This document shows, one piece after another, positions 1 to 8,262 of a stretch of DNA of 64,000 bases. The DNA lies in contig JACJYQ010000003.1 of the NCBI GenBank assembly GCA_020636025.1, positions 186,001-250,000 of the forward strand, written 5' to 3'. A program made the translations under genes and the position numbers. Within the stretch, counting starts at the first letter, position 1. Every line of letters begins with the position of its first letter. The notes beneath the pieces were generated by a model, which was given only the letters and a program-made list of their open reading frames with translations, was not told where the DNA came from and ran no database searches. The DNA is from Lewinellaceae bacterium (GTDB lineage Bacteria > Bacteroidota > Bacteroidia > Chitinophagales > Saprospiraceae).

Positions 1-128
1 AAAAAACGCAAAAATGTCAATTAATTAACCAGTTTAGGCTCGGTAAAAAAACAAATACACTCTTAAAACAGATAATGAAATGAATTGGAGAAATTTTGAA
101 AAATATTCGTAATTAAAAATGCCCCCCA

Positions 129-779
129 TCACTTCCGATAAAACACCGCCGCATCAACCCCGGCACTTTCCAGCTTATCTGCCACACGGATAGCAGCATT
201 CTTATCATTGGAACGGAATACAACCACAGCCGCTTTGCCATCGCTGGTTTTGGAAATCTCGGCATTGGTATAGCCCAGTTTTATCACCTGCTCCAAACGG
301 CGGCGCGCGCCATCCATATACGCAAAGGTGCCAGCGCGAACAGCCCAGTGGCCTGAGCCGGGACCGGGTACGGTTTTAGCCGGACCGGTACTGCCAGTCG
401 AAGGCTTCGTGGTGCTTGTCTGTGTTTGCTGAGGCGTTGTCTTAGCCCCCTGCTGAGTTGTTGTTTTGGTTGCCTGTTGAGGCTGCGGGTCGGTTTTCGG
501 CTCCGTAGCAGGAGGAGTATTTACATTTTTGGCAGTTGCAGGATCAGTTTTGTCGCTTTCTTTTGCATCGCCGCCTTCAAAAGCGCTACCTGCTGAAGCG
601 GAAGAGGTATCTGTAACGCCGTAGCCCATATCGCGAAGTGTTTGCTGCAATTCAGCTTCGTCCTGTTCCTGTTTGAGCTTTTTCTCGCGTTGTTTCTGGC
701 AGGCGTAGTAACCGGCAATGATGATGGTCAGCGAAAGCAGACCGTAGAGTATATATGTCAGAAAATTATTGCTTCTCAT
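129..779 (-). CDS. SPOR-domain membrane-anchored protein
   Basis: The 216-residue product has one N-terminal membrane segment (about residues 8-26), a charged stretch (about 30-45), and a long low-complexity linker rich in T, Q, P and K (about 60-140). The C-terminal 70 residues look like a SPOR domain: they begin with HWAVRAGTF and continue through repeated alpha/beta segments to the end. SPOR domains bind denuded glycan strands of septal peptidoglycan, so an inner-membrane anchor with a periplasmic SPOR module, acting in cell division or wall remodelling, is the likely role. The gene stands alone. A word-type inverted repeat separates it from the metallopeptidase gene upstream. The exact cellular role cannot be read from sequence. 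Confidence 0.8.
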   Translation of the reverse strand: MRSNNFLTYILYGLLSLTIIIAGYYACQKQREKKLKQEQDEAELQQTLRDMGYGVTDTSSASAGSAFEGGDAKESDKTDPATAKNVNTPPATEPKTDPQPQQATKTTTQQGAKTTPQQTQTSTTKPSTGSTGPAKTVPGPGSGHWAVRAGTFAYMDGARRRLEQVIKLGYTNAEISKTSDGKAAVVVFRSNDKNAAIRVADKLESAGVDAAVFYRK

Positions 780-818
780 GGTGTAGACTTGCTTGTTTTC
801 AGGTTAGGAAAAAGAAAT

Positions 819-976
819 AATTTGATAATGAGCCAATTTGACAATTCGATAATGAAGGTCAAATTTAGGTGTAATTTGACTTAGGAAAATTAATCATTCA
901 GGTCTTCGCCCATATCTTAAACAGCGCAAAGTAGATAAATCATTATCAAATTATCAAATTGGCTCATTATCAAATT
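819..976. repeat. Inverted word-array element (AAT-type 8-mers)
   Basis: The arms 819-855 and 940-976 are 37 bp each and reverse-complementary with two mismatches. Each arm reads as tandem 8-mers such as AATTTGAT, AATGAGCC and AATTCGAT. The 84-bp spacer has no similar words. The right arm ends 3 bp from the stop codon of the M1 peptidase gene (980-982). As RNA it would form a long AU-rich stem and could act as a 3' end or terminator. Confidence 0.85.
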
Positions 977-979
977 CAA

Positions 980-2842
980 TCACTTTTCCCACACATTATC
1001 CTCTGGCACAGAATCCGGAATGGTTTCCAGACCCAGCTTTACGGATTGTACATTTTTGCCTTCCGCACAGCGTATGTTGAAGTTTTGCTTGCCATCTTTC
1101 CAAACGGCAGCGTTGCGGTGAAACGTTTCATTGGAGCCATCTGCATACTTGATTTCAGCATGCAGAGGCACCGGCAGATTGCCCTTGCGCTCAATCATAA
1201 TAACGGAACAATTCGCTGCTTCGTCTTTCACAACACCCTGAATGCCAAGATCCGGATAGGCCCATTCAAAGAACCAGGGCTTCCAATACCAGTCGAGATT
1301 TTGCCCTGAAACATCATTCCAGGTCTGGAAAAAATCGAAAGGCGCCGGGTGCTTGCTTTTCCAGCGGTTCATATATTCCTTCATGCATTTATGGAACGTT
1401 TCATAACCCAGCAGATCCAGAAGCGTCAGATACGCGCTTTGGGGACGCTGATAGGATGCGTTTCGATATGCAGAGCTTAAGTTGCTGGAGCGAACCATAG
1501 GCGGTACATCCTCATCTGTGCCGGCAATGGACGAATAATCGCGTATCCTGCCCAGTTTGTGACCGGACAACGAATCGCACAACATATAATCAAAAAAGGC
1601 GGCCCAGCCTTCATCCATCCAGGCGTATTCCTGTTCGTTGATGCCCATCATAAAAGGAAAATAAGTATGACTCACTTCATGTACGGTAAGCATCATAGGC
1701 GATCTCGGCGCTGTGCTGGCATCGTTGCACATCATCGGGTATTCCATGCCATCATTGCCATTGAAAATCGTCATAACAGGGTAGGGGAAGGGATAGCCCG
1801 GCAGCCAGGTGCTCATCAAACGTATGCCTCGGGCGGCAATGTCCACCACTTCCCGGTAATCGCTCGATTTGCTGTTGAACACAGCGCTGACGAAAGTGCG
1901 CCTACGGGTAGCGTCATCCACCACGACTGAAGTAGCGTTCCAGTTGTAACTGTTGCTGGCCGCAAACACAAAATCGGGAACATCCTTGGCAACGAATGAA
2001 AAGGTGTGGGATTTGCCCTTTTTGAACACCTTGCCCGACTTTATTTCATCTTCTGAAAAGATAACGTACTCCACAGTAGCGGTATGCGCTTTGTTCCAGC
2101 GGTCGAGATATTCAGCTTGAAGAATGTCTTTGGCGTTTTGCCATTCTCCGGTTGCCCACACTTGAAATCCATTTGGCACCGTCACCGCAACTTCGTAGTC
2201 GGAAAAATCGTGGTAAAATTCCTGTTGCCCGGTATATGGGAAGGAGGCCCATCCGCGGATGTCGTCATAAACGGCGATTTGCGGGTACCAATATGGTATC
2301 AGAAATGAACTGTCGAGCGCAAATTCACGGGCGCCATCCGGTGGAATGGTGTATGACCATTTAAAACCAAAAGTAGCCTCGGAGTTCGGCGGAATCGGAT
2401 TGTCCCGTAAAATTAGATCCAGAAAAGTGGCATTGCGTCTTTGTTGGTCTTTCGGCACTTCAACGCCGTTGTAGGCCACAGATTCCAACACAGTGCCTTC
2501 GTCCTCTACATCGACTGCTGTTACATCATACGCCCGGGTGGCGCCTTTCCGGTAGCGGTCGTGCTGCAATTTAATGCGCACTCGCTTCAGGGTGTCGGGA
2601 CTTTCGTTTCGGTAAACAATGGTTTCAGTTCCACTCAGGAAACGGGTAGCGGGGTCCAGATTCACCTGTATTTTATAATTCGCACGGTTTTGCCAGTAAT
2701 TGGGTCCAGGCTTACCGTTCCAGGCTCTTGAACCGGCCTCATAGGCTTTCTCATAATTGCGGGGAACAAACAAGTTGCTTTGGGCGCTTAGAAAATTGAC
2801 TAACAAACAAAGTATTAACGAAGACAGTACTCGACTCATCAT
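980..2842 (-). CDS. M1-family (gluzincin) metallopeptidase, secreted
   Basis: The 620-residue protein starts with a signal peptide (about residues 1-20). The zinc site is clear: HEVSH at 388-392 with the third ligand E411 in MDEGW, the HExxH-x18-E arrangement of M1 peptidases. The exopeptidase motif appears as GMEYP at 365-369 in place of the classical GxMEN, seen in bacteroidete members of the family. An N-terminal beta-sandwich domain (about 45-230) precedes the catalytic domain. It probably trims peptides in the periplasm or outside the cell. There is no T9SS tail. The stop codon touches the inverted word-array element at 819-976. Confidence 0.85.
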   Translation of the reverse strand: MMSRVLSSLILCLLVNFLSAQSNLFVPRNYEKAYEAGSRAWNGKPGPNYWQNRANYKIQVNLDPATRFLSGTETIVYRNESPDTLKRVRIKLQHDRYRKGATRAYDVTAVDVEDEGTVLESVAYNGVEVPKDQQRRNATFLDLILRDNPIPPNSEATFGFKWSYTIPPDGAREFALDSSFLIPYWYPQIAVYDDIRGWASFPYTGQQEFYHDFSDYEVAVTVPNGFQVWATGEWQNAKDILQAEYLDRWNKAHTATVEYVIFSEDEIKSGKVFKKGKSHTFSFVAKDVPDFVFAASNSYNWNATSVVVDDATRRRTFVSAVFNSKSSDYREVVDIAARGIRLMSTWLPGYPFPYPVMTIFNGNDGMEYPMMCNDASTAPRSPMMLTVHEVSHTYFPFMMGINEQEYAWMDEGWAAFFDYMLCDSLSGHKLGRIRDYSSIAGTDEDVPPMVRSSNLSSAYRNASYQRPQSAYLTLLDLLGYETFHKCMKEYMNRWKSKHPAPFDFFQTWNDVSGQNLDWYWKPWFFEWAYPDLGIQGVVKDEAANCSVIMIERKGNLPVPLHAEIKYADGSNETFHRNAAVWKDGKQNFNIRCAEGKNVQSVKLGLETIPDSVPEDNVWEK

Positions 2843-3257
2843 GCATGAATTTATTAATGAATGTATGCGCGAAGAAAAAGACTAATGAGGAATTTATTCA
2901 ATGATTTAGGTGATTTGCATGATTTCATGTCGGGGAAAAGCAAATCGGATATCGAAAATCTAGACAAGCCCCTTTGTCGTATGGATTATTAGGTAAATAG
3001 TAGGCGCTATGAATAAATATTCGTGGCTAATCTGGTCTGATGAAATTATTATTTGTGTACATGAATGTTAAAAAAAGATTAAAAATTGAAAAGATGGTTT
3101 ATGTTTACCGCTGCATATTCACAAAGAAATATTAGTAATCTTTCAAAATATAATTGATACCAAAAAATCCTGTTGAAAGCCTGATCCCAGCCATACTTAT
3201 TTGTAATTCTTTACCGATTTCTTACCAAATCTTTCATATTTTAAACCTTTAGTCATT
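2843..3257. other. Intergenic region between divergent peptidase genes
   Basis: These 415 bp separate the M1 and M43 peptidase genes and should hold both promoters. The stretch is AT-rich. I see no TAnnTTTG box with a correctly spaced upstream TTTG, no hairpin, no RNA gene and no convincing small gene. Confidence 0.5.
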
Positions 3258-5195
3258 ATGAGAAATTTCCTCATTTTCATGGTAGCTCTTTCTATTTTCA
3301 GTGGAAAAGCAGTTGCCCAGAGAAGTTGTGCAGCCGAAGAAGTGTTGGCTCAGCAGCTGCTTAATAATCCCGAAATGCGCCAGATCCGTGAAAACATCCA
3401 GCGACACACCGAAGAATTTATGCAAAGCGGAGCGGTTCACGAACGAACGGTTGTTACCATCCCGGTAGTTGTGCATGTTGTGTATTACAACTCCGCCCAA
3501 AACATCAGTGATGCGCAGATCCTGTCCCAGATTGATGTGCTTAATGACGATTTTCGCCGCCTGAACAGCGATGCAAGCAATACACCTGCGGGCTTTCTGG
3601 GAGTAGCTGCCGACTGTGAAGTTAACTTTTGCATGGCGCAGCAGGATCCAAATGGAAATGCCACCAATGGTATTGTGCGCAAATCGACAACTGTAAACGG
3701 CTTCAGCACCAACGACAACGTAAAATTCAACAGCAGCGGAGGTTCCAATATTTGGGATCGCAACAAATACCTGAATATCTGGGTATGCAATCTTTCCGGT
3801 GGTTTGTTGGGATATGCTCAGTTTCCGGGTGGCCCTGCCAGCACAGATGGCGTAGTTTGTGACTATGCATACTTTGGAACCATCAACTCCACACCTCCGT
3901 TCCACCTTGGTCGCACAGCCACTCACGAAGTGGGACACTGGCTCAATTGCTACCATATCTGGGGTGATGATGGAAGTTCTTGCAGCGGCTCCGACCTGGT
4001 ATCAGACACGCCAAATCAGGCTGATGAAAACTACGGCTGCCCGTCTTTCCCGACCATCAGTTGCAGCAATGGCCCGAATGGCGATATGTTCATGAATTAC
4101 ATGGATTATACCGATGATGCCTGTATGAATGTATTTACCACTGGACAGAAGTCAAGAATGCAGTCGCTATTCTCACCAGGTGGTGCCCGTAATGCCTTAT
4201 TGAGTTCTCCGGGTTGCCAACCCGGTGGCGGCGGTGGCTGCGATACTCCTGGTGGACTCAGCGCCAGCAGCATCACACAAAGCAGTGCCACGCTATCATG
4301 GTCTGCCGTTAGCGGCGCCAGCAGTTATACCTTGCAATGGGAAGAGGCCGGTAGCAATAACTGGACTACCGTTTCCAACATTTCTGGTACTTCTTACAAC
4401 CTGAGCGGGCTTTCAGCCGGTACTGATTATAATTTCCACGTAAAAACAGTTTGCAGTGGCGATGAAAGCAACTATTCTTCCGACTACGGATTTACCACAT
4501 CTGGTGGCGGTGGTGGCTGCCAGGATCAATATGAGCCGAACAATACCAGAAACTCTGCTCCTGTAATTTCAACAGGTGTTTCCTTTACGGCCCAGATTGC
4601 AGCTGCTGGTGATAACGATTGGTACCGTTTCTCCAATACCAGTTCGCAGCGCAAGATCAAAATAGACCTGACAACGCTGCCCGCCGATTATGACCTGAGG
4701 CTCTATGAGAACAACAAACTTAGGGCAATTTCACAAAACGGCGGCACACTGGATGAGCAGATCATTTACAACACAAACAAGGTGTCCAGCAGCTATTACG
4801 CTTACGTATACGGATACAATGGCGCCAACAGCAACACCGAGTGTTACACCTTGCTGGTAAGCCTGAAATCCACCAACTGGCGTACCGATGGTTCCGTGGA
4901 TGGCCCGGTTACAGAATTGGAAATTCCGGTTCAGTTTGAAAATGCCGGGTTTGGTCTGTTCCCGAATCCCGCTGCTGATATCCTTACGGTTGAAGTACCC
5001 ATGCAAAATGAAGGAGACGTAAGTGTATCCATTTTGGATCCTTCCGGTAAATCAACCATGTCTCAGCAATTGAGTATGGGTAAGAATCACAACAGAATCA
5101 ATTTTGATATTCAAACATTGCCTAATGGCGTTTACTTCGTTCAGGTAAGAAGCGAGGAAATGACGAAGATTAGGAAGTTTGTGATTCAGCACTAA
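3258..5195 (+). CDS. M43-family (cytophagalysin-type) metalloprotease with T9SS tail
   Basis: The 645-residue secreted protein has a signal peptide (1-20) and a propeptide-like segment. The metzincin site is HEVGH at 223-227 with third ligand H233; the usual Gly at 230 is Asn. A Met-turn follows (MNYMDY, about 279-284). After it come a fibronectin type III domain (about 328-413), a PPC-type prepeptidase C-terminal domain (about 423-535), and a C-terminal type A T9SS sorting domain (about 565-645) with FPNPAAD and a basic end. It is expected to be exported across the outer membrane and to degrade extracellular protein. Glycine-rich linkers separate the domains. The substrate is unknown. Confidence 0.9.
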   Translation: MRNFLIFMVALSIFSGKAVAQRSCAAEEVLAQQLLNNPEMRQIRENIQRHTEEFMQSGAVHERTVVTIPVVVHVVYYNSAQNISDAQILSQIDVLNDDFRRLNSDASNTPAGFLGVAADCEVNFCMAQQDPNGNATNGIVRKSTTVNGFSTNDNVKFNSSGGSNIWDRNKYLNIWVCNLSGGLLGYAQFPGGPASTDGVVCDYAYFGTINSTPPFHLGRTATHEVGHWLNCYHIWGDDGSSCSGSDLVSDTPNQADENYGCPSFPTISCSNGPNGDMFMNYMDYTDDACMNVFTTGQKSRMQSLFSPGGARNALLSSPGCQPGGGGGCDTPGGLSASSITQSSATLSWSAVSGASSYTLQWEEAGSNNWTTVSNISGTSYNLSGLSAGTDYNFHVKTVCSGDESNYSSDYGFTTSGGGGGCQDQYEPNNTRNSAPVISTGVSFTAQIAAAGDNDWYRFSNTSSQRKIKIDLTTLPADYDLRLYENNKLRAISQNGGTLDEQIIYNTNKVSSSYYAYVYGYNGANSNTECYTLLVSLKSTNWRTDGSVDGPVTELEIPVQFENAGFGLFPNPAADILTVEVPMQNEGDVSVSILDPSGKSTMSQQLSMGKNHNRINFDIQTLPNGVYFVQVRSEEMTKIRKFVIQH

Positions 5196-5205
5196 TGCGG
5201 AAGTA

Positions 5206-5358
5206 ATTATGAGTTATGAATTATAAATTATGAATTGTGGCTAAGTTCGTTTGAAATGCCAATCGACTAAATATGGGACAGGTTTTTCATTCAGTCCAAA
5301 GTCTACCAGTCGAGTTTAATTCATAATTTATAATTCATAACTCATAATTCATAACTCA
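5206..5358. repeat. Inverted word-array element (TTATGAR 7-mers)
   Basis: The arms 5206-5236 and 5318-5348 are perfect 31-bp reverse complements built of 7-mers (TTATGAG, TTATGAA, TTATAAA). Ten more bases of the same words extend the right arm to 5358, covering the TGA stop of the MoxR gene at 5356-5358. The left arm begins 11 bp after the stop of the M43 gene. It fills the whole convergent gap and is probably a two-way terminator. Confidence 0.88.
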
Positions 5359-6426
5359 TCGTGGTACCTCAATCTTCTTCACAATTTCATCCAACACTTC
5401 GCGTGTCGTATAGCCCTCCATTTCCCGTTCGGGAGTGAGGATCACGCGGTGGTTAAGTACCGGATAGGATACATAGCGGATGTCATCCGGAGTAACAAAA
5501 TTCCTTCCACTCATGGCTGCCACGGCTTTTGCCGATTTCATTAGCGATAAAGACGCACGTGGACTGGCGCCCAGGAACAGATCGGCATTGTTGCGGGTGC
5601 TGTGTACAATGGCCGCAATGTAATCGAGCAACTCTTCCCGGATATATACCTGCTCAATGATGCGCTGGCATTCGGCGATATCCGAAGGCGATAAAACTGG
5701 GGTGACACTTTCGTTTAGCACTCCTGAAAAGTCGTCGCGGAAGCGGCGGAGTATGCTTTGCTCTTCTTCCAGACTTGGATAAGATAGAATTACTTTGAAC
5801 AGAAAGCGATCGAGTTGTGCTTCCGGGAGTTTATATGTGCCTTCCTGTTCAATGGGATTTTGTGTCGCCACCACAAAAAACGGCGCCTCCATATTATGAG
5901 TGATGCCGTCAACGGTTACTTGTCGTTCTTCCATAACTTCAAACAAGGACGACTGCGTTTTAGCAGGGGCACGGTTTATTTCATCAATCAGTACAACGTT
6001 GCTGAATATTGGGCCGGCCTTGAAACTGAAGTCAGATTTCTTCATATTGAACACCGAGGTTCCAACTACATCAGCAGGCATCAGGTCGGGTGTGAACTGG
6101 ATGCGGCTAAAATCGGCCTGAATGGTTTTCGCAAGCAGTTTTGCTGTCAGTGTTTTGGCAATCCCCGGAACGCCTTCCAGCAGTACATGACCATTGGTAA
6201 ACAGCGCCACCAGCAACAGATCGAGCATTTCTTCCTGGCCAACAATCACCTGTCCGATTTCGGCTTTTACCCTTTCTGTTCGGGTCATTACAGGACTTAT
6301 GTCCAGCGAATGAAGGGGTTCTGATTGAACTTCCTCCGCCATCGGATTTTGCTCAAAGCTGTGGGTTTCATCATTGAAATTCACCTGCTCGGTATTCTCC
6401 TTGTTTTCAAATTCCTCTTCAGTCAT
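5356..6426 (-). CDS. MoxR-type AAA+ ATPase
   Basis: The 356-residue AAA+ ATPase has a Walker A motif GVPGIAKT, Walker B VLIDEINRAP, sensor 1 ATQNP, and a C-terminal lid ending near the last residues. An acidic N-terminal extension of about 50 residues precedes the core. MoxR ATPases act as chaperones that mature or remodel partner proteins, commonly VWA or DUF58 proteins encoded nearby. Here only the DUF4350 gene upstream (117-bp gap) is preserved; the DUF58 and VWA genes that often follow are absent, and the next gene is convergent. The last codon falls inside the right arm of an inverted word array. Confidence 0.9.
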   Translation of the reverse strand: MTEEEFENKENTEQVNFNDETHSFEQNPMAEEVQSEPLHSLDISPVMTRTERVKAEIGQVIVGQEEMLDLLLVALFTNGHVLLEGVPGIAKTLTAKLLAKTIQADFSRIQFTPDLMPADVVGTSVFNMKKSDFSFKAGPIFSNVVLIDEINRAPAKTQSSLFEVMEERQVTVDGITHNMEAPFFVVATQNPIEQEGTYKLPEAQLDRFLFKVILSYPSLEEEQSILRRFRDDFSGVLNESVTPVLSPSDIAECQRIIEQVYIREELLDYIAAIVHSTRNNADLFLGASPRASLSLMKSAKAVAAMSGRNFVTPDDIRYVSYPVLNHRVILTPEREMEGYTTREVLDEIVKKIEVPR

Positions 6427-6543
6427 GTTTGGTGTTTTATGTTAAAATTACTTTACCAGATTATACCCATAGGATTGTATCACATCCAAATCAAAACAAT
6501 CCAGGCAATCACACTAATCAGACAAATCACAAATATCAAGGTC

Positions 6544-7857
6544 CTATTTAGCCACCTTCCAGAAGTTCTCCATCGCCAGATGCAAATCTACCATCATTTG
6601 TTCAGAAGGTTCGTACCGAACACTCGCCTGGTATTGGTTAAAAATATTCCGGATTTCTGATTCCCGGATTTCAGTTACGACAGCCAGTTTTTCAAAAAAG
6701 CTGTCGCTGGCATTGGATATTTGTCCTTGCTGATTAATGGCCACCACAAGTCCGTAACGTTCCCGGAGTTTTGCCAGAAAAAGCTTCATACTTTGTTCGC
6801 ACAGACTCCTGTAATTCCTTTCCCGAAAATGCAGATTGGCAATGGTGCTGATAAACTCGTACGAAGTGTTCTCGTTCTTTTTCAATACAGGAATAATGGC
6901 CTGTCTGCGCTTAGCCCGAAACACAAGCCACAAACCTGCCAATCCGGCGATCAGGTACCAGGCCCAGGCGAGAGCGGGTTGCCTCAGAATGTAGGTGAGC
7001 GGATGCTCAGTATCGGGCCGATCATAAAACCCGCCATTTCTTCGCCGGCCCACGGCCTCGGGAACCCTGCTCACTGCATCCCAATAAATTTTTCCTTTTG
7101 AAAGATGCGACAACACTCCTTCCACGTAAGGGTGAGTTTCGGGGCGAAGCATGCTGAAATTGGAAAACACCAGCGGATTGGTATGCAATAAAAAACGCCC
7201 TTTGCCATAAGGAAAACTCGCAAAATTAATTCTCGTTGAGTCGACGTATCCTATCGGGTAATGCTCAAGCGAATCACAAAAAACAATCGGATCTAAATAA
7301 TTCCAGTTGTACTTTTTTATACGATTCTGAACGGCAAAAAACCAATTGACATTTGTGTCTGAAAACTCGGGTGTGCGAAGCGACATGCTTACTGCAGAAT
7401 CCCTATATGAGTCATAATCACTCCAGGGAGCGTCAAGACATTCGTCGTAGTACACATAATTCATCAGGTCAAATGGAATTGTTTTGCTGGAGATAAAAGC
7501 CGTATTTCCAAACCTGACAAATTTCAAAAGCTGATCTGTACCCAAAGAGTCTAAATAAAGGGCTTCACCGACAAACACATAGTTGTGGGTATTTTCCAGC
7601 GTATCTGCCGGTAGTTCACTGGCCACATCTTTTTTAATCTCAATAAGCTGCTTGTCCGGGAAATAATCTTTCAGCAGTGTATGCAACATACTGCTGCCAT
7701 AAGGCTCAAGGCTTTTCTCGGAATATCCGGTTTTTCCGGCCCAGGAGCTTTCCGACCAGTCGTATTGCTTCTGCCCTTTCCCTTCCAACAAATAAAATGC
7801 TGCGCCCAACAACAGGACGGCAGCAGCAGCGATGTACAGGGGTGTTCGGTTTTGCAT
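6544..7857 (-). CDS. DUF4350-domain membrane protein
   Basis: The 437-residue product starts at 7857 (MQNRTPLYIAAAAVLLL); an upstream in-frame ATG would add 41 residues encoded by repetitive DNA and is unlikely. The layout is one N-terminal membrane segment (about 5-22), a periplasmic DUF4350-like domain, a second membrane segment near residue 300, and a cytoplasmic C-terminal part of about 110 residues. DUF4350 proteins usually sit next to MoxR and DUF58 genes, and MoxR follows here. The family's biochemical function is not established. The sequence directly upstream carries words shared with a repeat element near 30 kb. Confidence 0.75.
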   Translation of the reverse strand: MQNRTPLYIAAAAVLLLGAAFYLLEGKGQKQYDWSESSWAGKTGYSEKSLEPYGSSMLHTLLKDYFPDKQLIEIKKDVASELPADTLENTHNYVFVGEALYLDSLGTDQLLKFVRFGNTAFISSKTIPFDLMNYVYYDECLDAPWSDYDSYRDSAVSMSLRTPEFSDTNVNWFFAVQNRIKKYNWNYLDPIVFCDSLEHYPIGYVDSTRINFASFPYGKGRFLLHTNPLVFSNFSMLRPETHPYVEGVLSHLSKGKIYWDAVSRVPEAVGRRRNGGFYDRPDTEHPLTYILRQPALAWAWYLIAGLAGLWLVFRAKRRQAIIPVLKKNENTSYEFISTIANLHFRERNYRSLCEQSMKLFLAKLRERYGLVVAINQQGQISNASDSFFEKLAVVTEIRESEIRNIFNQYQASVRYEPSEQMMVDLHLAMENFWKVAK

Positions 7858-7885
7858 AGGCGACAAGCGTTGCGAAGGTATGGGT

Positions 7886-7931
7886 TTTTGATATCCGAAA
7901 TACGATATATCGATATCCGATATTTGATTGA
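7886..7931. repeat. Single (unpaired) word array, GATATNN 7-mers
   Basis: Tandem 7-mers (GATATCC, GAAATAC, GATATAT, GATATCC, GATATTT) lie just upstream of the DUF4350 start. The 20 bases 7889-7908 are the exact reverse complement of 30047-30066, part of the element at 29982-30081. No separate inverted partner arm is present nearby, although the array is partly self-complementary. Confidence 0.65.
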
Positions 7932-7970
7932 ATCGTAAATTCAAATGAATATTTAAATACAAAACATACA

Positions 7971-8169
7971 TCAGCCCCAAAGGGGCGCCGTCCTAAAACA
8001 AAGGGTGCAGCCCTTTGAAAAATGCTCGCGACAATAAAGAGCCCTGAAGGGGCGATATTTTCTTCTCTAGCTTAATATACATGAATTACATCACTTCAGG
8101 GCTTATTAGTTAAGTTGTCTTATGCAAAGGGTTCCACCTGTTGTTTTGTAACTGCACCCATTTGGGACT
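7971..8169. repeat. REP-like hairpin cluster (GCCCC-AAA-GGGGC type)
   Basis: This gap before uvrB holds short hairpins: GCCCCAAAGGGGC at about 7973-7986, an AAAGGG...CCCTTT hairpin at about 8000-8016, a GCCCTGAAGGGGC copy at 8041-8053, and a degenerate mirror copy at about 8093-8165. The set matches the better-preserved element at 13573-13838. It resembles REP sequences moved by Y1 (TnpA-REP) transposases, but no such gene lies in the window. I see no clear uvrB promoter in 8170-8262. Confidence 0.65.
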
Positions 8170-8262
8170 TATCATTATAAAAACTTTTTGTTTGTAAAAT
8201 AAAAAAATTTAAAACAAACACAACAAGTCTATACTGACAAAGCCATACCTTTACTCTCCATC

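Noticed and set aside
8225..8262. Possible uvrB promoter with TACCTTTA
   Set aside because: It is one base off the -7 consensus, has no properly spaced TTTG, and lies too close to the start codon to be convincing.
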